From Theobroma cacao (taxonomy: Eukaryota; Streptophyta; Magnoliopsida; Malvales; Malvaceae), in the NCBI RefSeq assembly GCF_000208745.1, contig NC_030850.1, forward strand, positions 8,519,980 through 8,583,979: a DNA stretch of 64,000 nucleotides, in the 5' to 3' direction. The notes under the pieces are model-generated. The model did not search any database, was not told the DNA's origin, and worked only from the letters and a program-made list of their open reading frames with translations. Within the stretch, counting starts at the first letter, position 1; each line of letters starts with the position of its first letter. Shown piece by piece: positions 12,612 to 25,100 of this stretch. The translations under genes were made by a program, and so were the position numbers.

Positions 12612-15600
12612 ATGGCCAGCACAGGAACAAAGCAGGATAATGTGGAGTTTTTGCTTTGTGTGCCAAGGCATGAGTGGGGGTTCAACGCTGGCATCAACAT
12701 CCACTGTAAGTGGTCGCATCTGCACATGATACGTGAGATGCTGTGTAAAGTAAACGAGTTGGAAAACTTTAGGAGAATATGCTTTGGGCACATGATGGAC
12801 GTCGAATCAGAGAAGAGTTTATTCTGTGCCAATCTCATGCACAACATAATGCTGCGCAAAATCAACGAACCTGACGCCATCGAGGGTGAGCTATGGTTTG
12901 CAATAGGGAAAACGAAGGCCTGATTTTTGAAGAGGGAGTTCTATCTGATGACAAGATTAAAGTTTGGTGCCCTACCGACCTTTATTGTCAATCCCTACAA
13001 AACCCTCCCTAGAGGAATTCACCTACGATATTGGGGAGTGGGGAACGAGGTAAAGATACAACATGTGTTAGACACGTTCAAGGGAGGGTAGTTTCAGCAG
13101 GAGGAAAACACGATGAAGATGGCTCTCGTCTTGATCACAACCAATGTTTTATTCGGTCAAGACTATAGACGATCAGTGGTTCCATGGTTGTTGTCGCTGG
13201 TCGAGAACATCGACAAGTGGAATGCGTTCTCATGGGGCACTTACGTTTGGAGTCTGACGATCGATTACTTGATGAGGGGTTTTGAACCTTCTACTGTGGG
13301 CGTACTAGAGAAGAAATGTTACCACCTTTATGGATTTATATGGGCGTTTCAAGTAGTCTGTCATGCCCTAATCATTATCATTATTCTTTTCGCATAAGAA
13401 TTTGTGAGGTGAGTAAAAAATGTTTCACAATTGATGTGTAGTTTTGGACGTTGGAAGCAATTCCTGAAATCATAAGCTTGTTTGGAAGGCAGCACCAGTC
13501 CGGACAACTTTGGCCAAGAATGCTGAAATGGCATTGTGACGAGAGGCCCACGGGCTTCCATGCTAATATTGCAAGTTTGGAAAGAGAGGGCAAAGTGAGT
13601 AAAGAAACCATAATTTTTTATTTTATTAAATTTTATTTTTATTGTCATAGGGTAACAAGGGTTATACCTAATGGCAATGTATGTTTTGGTGCAGTTATGC
13701 GCAGTGAGGATGTTGGAGCCAACTGCGGACGAGATGTTGACCGCATATTGGGTCGACATTAACGTCAATATCTCCGAGGGGCAGCAATACGTTCCATTAT
13801 GAAAGTTGGAGGGTCGGTCAGAATTCAGTCCCTAGCAAATGAAGATAATGGACCGTAAAGAGAAAAGTATGGTAAGACGAGTCGTTAAGAAAAGACGCAC
13901 CACGAACTAGGAGATCCATTCCCAGTTTGCTGCTGTTGAGGCCGCAGGTGCTGTTGAGGTGCCTGGTTCTCCTCTTGCAACTTTTCATGCTGCTTCTCCT
14001 GCTGCTCCTCTTGCTGCTACTACTGTGACTCCTCACGCTACTCTTCCTCCTACTTCTGCTATTGCCCCTCCTCATCCTCAGGCGGGTAACCCGTCGCTGC
14101 GTCCACAAATGACTACGAGCATTTAGAGCTGTCAATATAAGCTAGCTCGATCTAGCCCAGCCCAAGCCCTTGTGGGTTAAGAAATATGAGCTTGGCCAGG
14201 CCAGCACATTTTTTTATATGAGCCAGGAAAACCTCAACCCAGCCCACCCGTTGCTAGCCCATGGGTTGGGTTGGGTCAGCCCATTTTTATTTTTTTCAAA
14301 AAAATTATTTTTATAATTTTATAATAAAATTATTTTATGATTTAATTTATAAATTAAAATTATTAATTTGATAAGCATAGGTTAAACACATTAAAATATA
14401 TAAAATAAATAATATTATTGATAATTAAATTATTAATCTTATATAATTAAATATATATAATTATTAAATTAATTAAAATTATTTATTTTTTTGGCCCACA
14501 AGGTTGGCCCGCCCTAACCCACCCCAATCCATTGATTTGGTGGGCTGGCCCATTTAGGTTCAGCTCAAATATTGGCCTAAATTTTTAGGCTCAACCCACC
14601 CCATATTTGATAAAAAATGGTTCAAGCCCATTTTGACAAGTATATGAGCATTAAGCGAGAGCTACAACAAATGCGAACATAGTGGAAGAAAGACTTATAG
14701 TCATTGCAGATGGATATGCAGATGCATATGCATGCAATGCAGTTAGAGATCCAGCGGGCAATGCAATTAGAGATCCAGCGAGCGATGCAGATGCAGATGC
14801 AGTCACTGCATCAGCATATCCAGCAATCAATGCAAGGGCTGGAGGATCGAATTATCAGTCAACTGATCGATCGTTATGAGGTATGAGCTTTTTTGTTTTT
14901 CATCGCGTGAGTTATAACATGTACGATGTATACATTGTTCTAATGTGTTTGATTTTTTCAACCATTTAAGGTCGATCGATGGGTGAAGAGGATGATGCGC
15001 ACGACAAAGAGGGCAACGGTATTGGGGTTGATCTTGACGATACAAGTGGCATCAATCAGTCAATTTCATCTGCTCGAAGCTCACCTCCCATTAGCCTTAT
15101 CTAAAATCATCCTGCTCTTATCCCATTTCCACTAGAGGCAGCCCAGCATTCTTAGCGCACACCTTCTCATGAGGCTCCGCCTCCATTTGAGGTCGAAGAG
15201 GCACCTCATCCTGCGAGTAGTCGAACTGCAACTTCCTCGCGTCTTGTTCCTATCCCAACTCCACCAGAAGCCCCCCCGCAAGGTGAGATCACATTTTCTC
15301 TTGAGGCTCCACCTCGACCTCAGGCCGAAGATGCACGTGTGTGAGCTTAGCCAGCAAATAACTTCGAAGCTCATACGTTAACCTGCTATTAGTCCAGTGC
15401 AAAGCGAAAGATGATTTGAAGGACAAATATGACTCCTTCATGAAAAACGAGCAAGCCAGGTAAAATGATAACAGTAGACGATATCAGGGTTAACGGTTCT
15501 ATGGTATTTATTCCATATACGTTTTGACGTAGGTATTATAAATATGCAGAGTTAACATTCTGGGCATTGAAGGACAAGAAGGCCCTGATTTTTTTCGACG

Positions 15601-16450
15601 ATTGGAGATGTCGACTGAGTTGTTGGACAGCCAACACATCAACGCATGCATTAGTGTGTTGTGTAAACGGGCGTGCGAGCACCATCGATAACTCTACAAG
15701 CAGAGAATATGCATCGTTAACACCAGCTTCTATGTAAGTATATGTTAATGAGTTGTAATTATTCAAATGTATAGGGTGTGTATTAGTTAATTGCATCTAA
15801 CTATTGTGCGTAACGTAATTGACAGGTAATTTTGCTGGGGCTGACCAAAGAAATGAATCCTCCCCCCATCGATAAGACATTCGAGGCGAGTCAGGCGGTA
15901 ATGCCAAACCATGTGCTTGAGTGTGTGAGGGGTGGTAGTCCTCTGTGGGGTTTGCCATGGGATGAAGTTGACTCAATTTCGATGGCCACTGGGTGGTAGT
16001 GCACATCACCTTGGTGAGTTTGAGTATGATGTTAGTGGACTCATCGTACAATCAGGCAGAAGCAATGAACTTTGGCTTGCGTGATCAGCAGATGAGTCCA
16101 CTAACAACATTGTTTCACATTATATGCCACCAGGTCAGGTACTTTGCCAACTCGCATCATCAGAAACGACCTTTGATGCAGATGAGGTATAAGTTAAATG
16201 CAAAGACCTCGATACAGAAAGATTCAAATGGTTAATGGTTCTCTTTATTTATAAGCATAAATGTTGACTCTTCATTTTCTACATCCATATAAGTGCAATG
16301 AATGAGGGCTGAATTGGTTATTAAGTACCTGTTAGACCTAGCGTTTCACTTTATCTACCTCTTAAAAGCAAAAGACAAGTCAAACATCATTTTTCAAAAA
16401 ATTCTTAATAAAAAGCAACTTAAAGGTTTTCTCTCTTTTTCACTAATTAA
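12612..16450 (+). pseudogene. DUF1985 / Ulp1-like (C48) cysteine protease pseudogene
   Basis: A frame starts at ATG 12612 and runs through two in-frame stops (TGA at about 12921, TAG at about 13089) to near 13350, with DUF1985-like text (EFLLCVPRHEWGF, FKREFYLMTRLKFGALP, VPWLLSLVENIDKWNAFSWG). Later exon-like blocks at 13443-13590 (WTLEAIPEI, LWPRMLKWHCDERP) and 13693-13800 continue the family pattern. A Pro/Ala-rich linker (13930-14110) leads to a Met/Gln-rich coiled coil (14704-14886) and a second Pro-rich linker (15158-15344). The protease part is seen at 15835-16235: PWDEVDSIS, then after a one-base frameshift GHWVVVHITL with the catalytic His and LVDSS with the catalytic Asp. The catalytic Cys region is disrupted; a following helix-like ELVIKYLLDLAF starts near 16310. 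Ulp1 proteases process or remove SUMO. This copy is certainly inactive. Confidence 0.7.
14116..14652. mobile_element. hAT-like non-autonomous element inside the Ulp1 pseudogene
   Basis: The element spans 14124-14644 (521 bases). Its ends are TAGAGCTGTCAA and, on the other strand, TATACTTGTCAA, an imperfect terminal inverted repeat of the plant hAT type. It is flanked by 8-base near-identical duplications, CGAGCATT (14116-14123) and TGAGCATT (14645-14652). It has no coding capacity. Both ends are rich in GGCCCA/TGGGCC-like motifs and the middle is AT-rich. Skipping the element and one duplication joins the pseudogene reading frame exactly. Confidence 0.75.
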
Positions 16451-16839
16451 AAGGATTTTAATGTTACATACATCATTTCCTCTTTTCTCTTCTTTTTTTT
16501 TGAATTTAAGCATCATGGTCCGATTACTTGATAGACCAACCAAAATCTAATACTATTGCTACTATACAAGTCTGAAAATTGTTCTGTTTCTTTATTGATT
16601 TCTTTGATTTTAATATCCGAAATTATATATAAACTTCAAGCATTACATTATAGCTTATTAGGTGATTGAAGATGACACTCAATATCCTTTATGGTAATTT
16701 TAACGAATTACAGCTTATATAATTTATTTTGTTAAACAATTTACCAAACAGATTTAACCTATTTCTCTTTTAATTTTACAGAATTTGTTATTAAGGGGGC
16801 TGAATCAGTAGATAACCACCTACAGCATTAGGTACATAA

Positions 16840-17060
16840 AGTCACGCAATACTCAACAAATATTCAGTCACGTAATGCCTACAAACAAGTCACGCAATGC
16901 TTAACAAATATTTAGTCACGTAATGCCTATAAACAAGTCACGTAATGCTCAACAAATATTCAATCACGTAATATTCAGGCACCTAATGCCAAATAAACAG
17001 GTTACAATTCCTAATATCCAGTGACTCAATGCCTAACAAATATTCACGCATCGCCTATAA
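16840..17060 (-). repeat. right subterminal array, inverted copy of the left array
   Basis: About three copies of a unit near 54 bases long: GTCACGCAATGCTYAACAAA, then TATTCAGTCACGTAATGCC, then TAYAAACAA. Read on the minus strand it gives ATTGCGTGACTTGTTTATAG, which is nearly the sequence at 12200-12220 of the left array. Confidence 0.75.
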
Positions 17061-17099
17061 ACAGATTGATTTCGTTACTCCCAACCAGATTTAAGTTTC

Positions 17100-18469
17100 C
17101 AAACTCATATAATTTACCCATCAACTTTTGCGTTCTATGAATAACCCTAAATAAACCCAATAACCTATAACAAATACTTTGATGTCATCTTTACACTTTG
17201 GGATCATGAAAAAGTTGGCTACTGATATAGACCTCGATGGTGTTGGAGACCTAGACTGCGAGATATATATCCCGATGCCGTTGGAGAGCTGGACAGAGGG
17301 ATAGCTAAATCAATATTTAAATTTGAAATTTTTAGCTAAATGGCGAGAGAGTAAAAAGAAAGAAACCAAGACGCACCTTCATTTGGATTAATTGGTTTAA
17401 AGGGTATTCTTAGCAAGTCTTGTCAAAAATTGATTAAAAACAGTTAAAATTAGAGATAATCATATTTGAAGTAATCTTACTACGAATGTCATTTTTCACA
17501 ATTTCCTCTTTTTTATATGAATGGTTACACCTTTCACAATAATGACAATCTAAACATAATAAAAAAAATATTTATATTATTTAAATAAAATTTTAAATAA
17601 ATTAGTAATTTTTTATTTTAAATTAAATAAATTTTTATAATTCAAAATTGATTAATTGTCTTTAATCAAAGTTAACATGAACTTGTCATAATAAAATATA
17701 AGATTATCAAGTGATTACATCAACATATTATGTCACTTTCAACTATGATAAAGTCAATATATAATGTCAACACTAGATAGAAATCAAAACTCTTTCCTAA
17801 TTTACAATCCCGACCAAGTTTCTTACTTAATTAAATGTCATCTTTGACTTTTATATGTGCATTTTATTATAATAATATGTACATTTACCCGAAAAACATA
17901 TTTGTGCTATATTATAAGATATATGTTATTAATTGGGTGAGAAATTGTTCATTGTATTACAAAATACATGTTATTAACTTGTTGTATACAAAATTATAAA
18001 TTATTTTATTAACCAATGAGGTATTAATTAAAGTAAAAAATATTTCGTAGATGCTCAAGAATTATATACATGCCAATATTTCCAATAAAGAAAGTATTGA
18101 AAATGTCAAGTATATGTAGTTAAAACCTACTTAACATATCAATAATTTTATTTATTTTTTAATTTTATATTCTTTGCTATTATTAATTAAATTCTTATTC
18201 TATATATATGAAATCTTAATCATATATGTTTTTAAGAAAAAAAATTAAGAAAAATCTAGACAACATTTAAGTTTTAGTAGCATATATACCAACAATTTGC
18301 ATTGTAGGTAGAGACTAACAATTTTGGACAAAACACATGTACAGACAGAGACAGGAGAGAGTGTTATTATTTAATTTTATGATGCAACCATAAATCATAA
18401 AGACGTTTCCATTGATACAAGTTTGGACAGAAGATGAACAAGTTGTAAGGGTTTGAATGGATCTAAATT
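17100..18469. other. AT-rich intergenic region
   Basis: No gene recognised. The last part (about 18300-18469) is probably the 3' untranslated region of the peroxidase gene, which reads leftwards. Confidence 0.5.
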
Positions 18470-19915
18470 TCAGTTAATTTTGCGGCAATTCTCTCGAACT
18501 TCTCCGTTGGGTCCTTCCTTGACGTCGAGGGTGCCCATTTTGACCATCGCCTGCTGGAAATCAAAGAAAAACATGGCTTGGTTCATGGCATAGCCATTGA
18601 CAATGGCTCGAGTCCTGGGTGTGGCGTACAACTGCTGATCCGAGAAAAGAAGTCCATTTCTCCTGATCAATGTGTTGAAGTAATAATTGTCGAAAGTGTT
18701 TGGTGTGAAGTCAAACCGCTGCACTGCGTTGTCGCCGGCGCTGCATGTTTGTGACAATATCTTGGCGAAATCCGAATCCAAAGTGGGATCTGCGTTACTC
18801 AGCCTGCTTTTGAAGGATGAGCACCTTGCCACTCCTAACGTATGCGCCCCTGCCCCAAGAAGATTATTTAAGTTAGATACTAAACTTTGTCAAGCTGAAA
18901 GCAACATAGTGGTACAGTTCATGTCTTAATTACAACCAGGTCAAAGAATTAGGGAAACCCAATGATTAGGATGGTCCATTCATATATGTATATATATATC
19001 AACATTTCTTGTAAATTTAAGCATATGCTTAGCTGTGTATAAACTGTGAAAGAACCCTTTTAACTAAAAACCAAGCCAAACCTAAAGCACTTAATTAATA
19101 GCACAAAAATTTTATTGGAGATTGCTTACCAGATAAGGCAACCATTTCTTGAGCAGAGAAACCTCGCCGCCCAAAGGCCTGGATCAGCTGTGAGGTGTTG
19201 AAGGAGGGGAAAGGCAGGTTGATTGTGTCTTCTATCTTAGACCTCCTTCCATCTCTTCTTCCTTTTGGTATATCATACACTGGACCCCCAGCCTGTTAAA
19301 TTGTATAGGAGTAGTACAAATATGATAATATATACAATTAAGATGCATGAAATTGAAAAAAAGACCAACAATGATATAGCAGGCTATAAAGCATTTTGTT
19401 ACCCAGAAAACTGCATCTCTGGCAGCCATTGCAACAATATCAGCACATGAGACTATGCCAGAGCATTGCTCTTCCAACTGCTCCTTTGCATCATCAATAA
19501 CTTCATAGCCTCGCAAGCTCAAGTTCCCTGGGGAGTCCTTTTCTGCTTTGTTATCCTTTGTTGAATCAATGAGAACCGACCCATCACATCCCTAATAATT
19601 GACCAAAACCAGACGACAGATTAAGGTGGGAATCTAATGAAAAGAAGAAAAACAGGGAAGACAAGGAGAGAGAGACAGAGAAACTAATTAAGATACCTCG
19701 ATGAAGCAGTCATGGAAATGCATTCGAACCAAGGCTGCTGCTAGAGTTGGATCATCTTGCAAAGCTCTATTTACTGTGTTCTTCACAATGAATTCAGCCA
19801 ATGGGCAACTCATCATGTAGTAGTCCATGCGGAGACCATCTACTCCAAACCCAAAGCGGCTGATCGCTATCATCTCCATCACCATAAACAAACTTACTAA
19901 ATAAGCCATTGCCAT
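18470..19915 (-). CDS. PRX47: class III peroxidase, PRX47 type
   Basis: A secreted haem peroxidase of 316 residues that uses hydrogen peroxide to oxidise phenolics such as lignin precursors in the cell wall. Four exons, the usual layout of the family: 19697-19915, 19403-19591, 19130-19292, 18470-18849 (951 bases). Residues 1 to about 24 form a hydrophobic signal peptide. Distal-site residues Arg64 and His68 lie in [28 protein letters not shown] is the calcium and Cys region. [15 protein letters not shown] is the conserved helix. The proximal haem ligand is His193 in LSGAHTLG, with the Gly codon split between exons 3 and 4. Conserved cysteines are present, and the protein ends in ENCRKIN. The ATG at 19913-19915 is the first in frame; a second at 19907-19909 would remove two residues. 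The PRX47 assignment rests on remembered similarity ([17 protein letters not shown]). Confidence 0.93.
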
Positions 19916-20019
19916 ATTTGCCAAATTATTCAAAGGACAACTCAACAGCTTAATATTGAACAAGTAATTCGAGAGAGATGATCACTTAGTTTGCTACAAG
20001 AGTGGAAAGGGAAATGCGT

Positions 20020-20036
20020 GTATATATATATATATA
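20020..20036 (-). promoter_or_regulatory. TATA-type (TA)n tract upstream of the peroxidase
   Basis: A TATATATA run about 105-120 bases upstream of the peroxidase start codon, a suitable place for a TATA box. It is also a simple repeat, so its role is an inference. Confidence 0.4.
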
Positions 20037-20039
20037 AAT

Positions 20040-22195
20040 GCGAAAAACTGAATAAAGTTGGTCCAAATATGAACTGGCAAAGCTTTTGTTTTTTATTTCT
20101 TTTAATTAATGGAAGATAGTGGTCTATCATTTCATCCACCAAATCAGAATCGTAGTCAATAAGATAATCTTAGTTAATTGCATGCTATTTGCATGTAAGG
20201 CGACACGTAACAAATTCACTATACTGATTGTGAAATCCAACTTAGAAAGGTTAATCATGCATTAAGACTCATGTAATGACAAGTCTTAGGTTAATTAAGT
20301 TACTTTTGTCAAACAGAGATTAAAAATTAGTCAATAGTAGTGTTTAAGAAGTAAAGAGAGAAGATACATGATCCAGGTCCAGTTCCAACCGATCATCCGC
20401 CACTTTCCAAACTTGTGATATGCTGTGCCTCCTTGTAGTTGCTAATTAAAAAATAAGAAAATGCTGCGGAAAATGTATTAGTGAGAGCAGACGTTAACCT
20501 CCTCCACAGTCCACCCAATTATATCTTTTTACAACTAATTTATGGCTTAGTGCAGGCGTGGGCGGCTGCCCAATGCCAACCTAAAACTCTTTTTATCTTC
20601 TTCTTCTTTTTAATTCTTTTGCTTCATCCAAAAGGTTGACTCTCGCCCATTTATTTAAATTCTACCCTTTAATTTGTATGCTATTCATTTTGACAGACTT
20701 ATGCCATTTATATATCGCCTTGTCATGCGTCGTCTTCCTCTTCTTCCTTTTTTTTTTTTTTTTACATATTGAAACTTAAATATTATTACATGCATTTAAA
20801 TTAATTAAAAAGAAAAAGGAGAGGTCTCTCACATTTCACAAATATAATTCTCTCGCTTCCGATTAGGAGCCTTCATATTGAAATTTTTCGAAGTTTAATC
20901 GTTGAATATCCTCGCTCTTACAAATTACTTGCCTTTTTTTTTGAAAGGTACAAATGACTTGCCTTAATTTGTGACTAAAATATATAAAGTAAATCCATCA
21001 AAAAGAAATATATAAAGCAATCGAAGTAGAAATTATATTACATAAATGCATATTTGGGCATCACATATTGAACATGAGACTTACCTTTTTTCCTTCAGTT
21101 TAGTGTTGGAGGCTGGGGAAGTTTGCCCAAAACAAAAGAAAACCCAAGCCATAGTTGAAGAGTGATAAAAATGGAGTAAATTGCACTATTGGTTTGTGAT
21201 TTTTCTTCTAATGTTGAAATCAATCAAGAAAAGGTTATGTAGTAATCGTACCAATGTCGTTTGATAAATTAAAATGTATAGAGAAATTGAGTGCGAACGA
21301 GTGAAATGAATGGGAAGTGCATGGCAAATGGCATGCAGCTGGTTTCCATATTGATACCTACTGAGTGGGGAGAGGAGGGGAGGGGACTTTGTTTTTAAAG
21401 GAAGGTGGGCATCAAAGCATTCCATTATCTTCCATTTGAGTGCCGTGTACGCGTTTAGCTACCAAATGCTATTGTGCGCATCATGTCTTTCTTTGTCTTG
21501 AGATCTCTTTGCCATTTCCTTAGTGCTTCCAGACGTTTATGTCTGAACGGCTTTCTCCTTCTAGCTACCCTTTAGCAGGGTCCATAGCATGACCTTTGTC
21601 TGTAACTGTGAACCTCAACAAATAGACACCTCTGTTTTTTTCTGGCCCAAATTTATTTAAATCCCTTAAAAGTCCAATGGACAAATTATTCTGAGGTCGA
21701 CTCCACCTAATGTTTTCGATTTCTTTTTAATTATGTCGTTCATCTTGTTTAAAATTTACTAGCCTGTTTTTAATTCAAATGTGTCAGTCTACGTAGTTTG
21801 GTGATCAAAATTTATTATCCATCTCTCGTTTTAATTTGGAAGAAATTGACGGATCCCACGCAATTAAACAAACAGAGACACACTGACAAGAGAATAGAAA
21901 GACGAGCAGAGAGAGAGAGAAGCAAAAAGTGGAAGAGAAATCGAAATGAAAATGATTCTTCTTTGTACTTTTTCTCTTATTTTCTTTTCTTTTTTCATTT
22001 TGATTTTTTTTTATTTTTTAAATTAAATAAACTTCGCAAATATATACAAGAAAATAAAACAACTGGACAGAGAACAACAACTGCCTTGATGCCTTACGGC
22101 CAGTTCCCTTTTTATGTACACATCGATTTAGGCCCCGAGGAAAGCTCCCCTAGGCCCTACAAAACACCAAAAACAACGAGATTTCAAGCAACACC
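20040..22195. other. intergenic between peroxidase and PHD gene
   Basis: No gene recognised. Contains a T-run near 20748-20763 and poly-purine/pyrimidine stretches near 21900-22030. The right end is probably the 3' untranslated region of the PHD gene. The open frame at 21798-22199 is low-complexity and is not supported. Confidence 0.5.
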
Positions 22196-25100
22196 TTAAG
22201 GAGTTGTCAAGCTCTCTCCATAGCTGCCAGTGCCACCCAGAGAAGAGACGGTCTCATCCTTACACTGTCCACCTGTTCGAGTCATGTGCAGAGACTCCCT
22301 GCACCTGTAGCAAACAAACTTCGCAGGCACTGCCTCCGAGTCTTTAATGCCGGAACACCTTGTGTGCTGCCACACCCCACAAACATCACAAGCCAACATC
22401 CTTTCCCCATCATCATCCTTAGCTCCACAAATGCAATCCACCGTCCACCTCTCAATCCCTCTTTCCGCCCTAAATTTACTAAGCCCGTTTTTCCCCAGGC
22501 ATCTCCCTCGAACTCGAACTGATTCAGTTGACCCCAACAAATGCTTGACTTCGGTGGAATCCTCTACACCGCCATAGCCAAGCAACTCTTCAGCTTGGAA
22601 TCTTCTGAATGCCAGATACACTTCCTGGAAAGCCTTTGAAGCTTCCATCTTGAGGTCTGATACAGTAGCATTTAGTGGTAACACAACTAGTTCTGCAGGT
22701 GGATCTGGGCCAATTTCTTCAGATTGATCCACAAGCTCCAACTGGCATGAAAGGCAAACTACAACATCATTCCCGCTTGATAGCTTCTCATGCTTGTAAA
22801 CTTTCACAAATTGCTTGCAGTCAAGGAGCTTCTCAGCAGAGCTGGTGGCAAGATTTCTCGTCAGATCAGGCCCGTAACTCAACATGGTTTGAGGGTGGAG
22901 TATGGATTCATACAAGAATTTAAGGTCTCGCTTAAGCACTTCCTCAGAGGGGGGACAGTTTGCAACACGAAAATCATTGCCAGTGGTGGTTACGGAAACA
23001 GTTCCAGGCTCAAGTCTGTAACAGAACAAAACTACATATTAGAGTACGTATTGTAAGAGGTGTTTATATCATAACTGACATCGAACAAACAAAAAGGGGC
23101 GATAATAATAATCCTATGATTCAAAAGTTGTTCAGAGATACAAAAACCTGATGGCTATATAATATTCAGCCACGGAATTGTGCCAGCTATGTGTAAACTA
23201 AGAGGCATTTGAAGAGACCCAATCACATACCTAAACTCGAGAGCACCTGAATCAGGATTGCGCCTTGAACTAACAACCATTCCTTCTGCTGCCAGTTTTC
23301 CACCAAGTTCCATGAGGCAATGATCAAGGAGTTCTGGACAAGCCACTCTGCAGACAGCTCCCCTAAGAGCACGGTAGCTTACCCAGTTGGACCCAGACAC
23401 GGCCCGAAGCACTCTAAACATGGCCTCTTCAACGCGTCCAACATCAGCTCTACTCCATGATACAACCCCATAAGAAGAGGTTCGTGGTTTCTTGCAGGTA
23501 GCATCCTCAACCCTAGAGGACGACTTGTGGGCATCATGGATCAACCTCATCAGAAGACAAAAGAGATCCTTTATATTTACAAGCTCAGACTTTGATAAAG
23601 ACTGGTAAAATGAGATTACATCTTGCAGTCGAGTGCTGGGTTTGCATCCTTGTGGAAGAAAGATGGATAATGGAAGGCTAGAAAGAGTTTCAACAGCTGA
23701 TTTATAGGCATCAAATGTCAGGGCAAAACTACCAGCACCAAATTCATAACCCCAATCCCCATACCATGGGTGTCCTTTGGTAATTGCATGAAGCAGCCGG
23801 TACTCCAACCCATACTTTTTTGATACATCCATCACACTGACCTTCCTGTTTGTATGGAATCATCCAACACAGTTAGACAATAACTCAATGCCATGACTAC
23901 GTTAAATCATACAGCTATATGCATCCAAGTAAAATGCAAACTTACAAATCAACTGTAATGGAAAAACAAATGTACTGATCATAATTTTATCTGAGATTAC
24001 ATACTGATCTTTTTTTTCATTTTTTCCAGAAAAAGAATTAACTAAAAGGCCCAATCAAATGTCTCCAACTCACTTACAAGGAATTGATATAAATTTAGAG
24101 GGGGGAGGGAGGGAGAGAGAGAGAGAGCATAGCTCAGATTTAATAAAATCATCTATATCAGTGAAAACATTGTCTAATTAGTCATATTATTTCCAGATTT
24201 ATACAAAGGGAGAAACAATATTAGCAATAACATTGAACAAGATTTGCAAGACAAGGAGAGTAGTCAGCTGCTGGATACATAGGATCAAATTTGAAAGAAA
24301 ACACACACTAAGATTTCTGACCTGACAGCAAGGGTTTGACATAGTCGATCCCAGAAGTCCATGATATGACATCCTGAAAGAACCCTGGAACCCCCTTCCC
24401 TGCCATTGACCCTAAGAAGGTGGCCATAACAATTAGAATGGATTACACCATGTAACAGATGAGTGGTGTCCTCCAATTGGTGATACACCCAATCCTCAAG
24501 ATCATCTGTAGTTGTAACATGGCTGCATGACTTGCACCTGAAAAGAAAAATGGTACATAAAATTACAGCATAATTCATAAGGCCAACAACTTCATATATT
24601 TCGAAGGTGGTGAAAAGATAATAGATTAGCATGATCACCCGTGTAAAGCTAGCACAATACGCTAGTGCATATAGTAGCCACTTTTATCAAAAAAAATTCA
24701 TAGAATGCCCTCTTCAGCAAACTAACAGAAAATTCCAGTTTTCATAATAAAAAGAAAAAAAGAAGAAAAAAATAATTATTGCCAATAGATTCATCAATTT
24801 TTTTCAAAGATTGAACTCAAAAGGATTTAATCACTGTCAAAAAGATGCTTCATGACCTACAAATTCAAGACAACTAACAGAAGGTGACCTTAAACATCAA
24901 ATAAAATGATAGACATGCATGGGACTATATGCAGAGCTTGGTAACACGTATGAACTTCAAGTGTCTTCTTGTTTCTATCATGTTTTTAAACTTGCAAATT
25001 GAGCTGAGGAAAAAAACATGTGACTATCATATTCTGAGAGATTAAAGTAAGTTCGACAATGTTGGGCAATCACACATAGCCTCAAAGTTCAGACCACCTT

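Larger units (their letters stand above)
11700..17100 (+). mobile_element. decayed DNA element carrying a DUF1985/Ulp1 pseudogene
   Basis: A region of about 5.4 kb is bounded by arrays of the same short repeat in opposite orientation: GCGTGACT-type at 11900-12345 and GTCACGCAATG-type at 16840-17060. Between them lies one broken gene of the DUF1985 plus C48 (Ulp1) protease type. This gene class is commonly carried by plant Mutator-like elements (the Kaonashi/Ulp1-carrying group) and other elements that capture genes. No transposase was seen. Exact ends and target-site duplications were not resolved, so the coordinates are approximate and the superfamily is an inference. Confidence 0.55.

Noticed and set aside
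13361..13768. Minus-strand open frames over the Ulp1 pseudogene
   Set aside because: Shadows of the plus-strand coding remnant, which carries the family motifs.
21798..22199. 133-residue plus-strand frame beside the PHD gene
   Set aside because: Low-complexity Phe/Lys/Arg text made from poly-purine and poly-T DNA.
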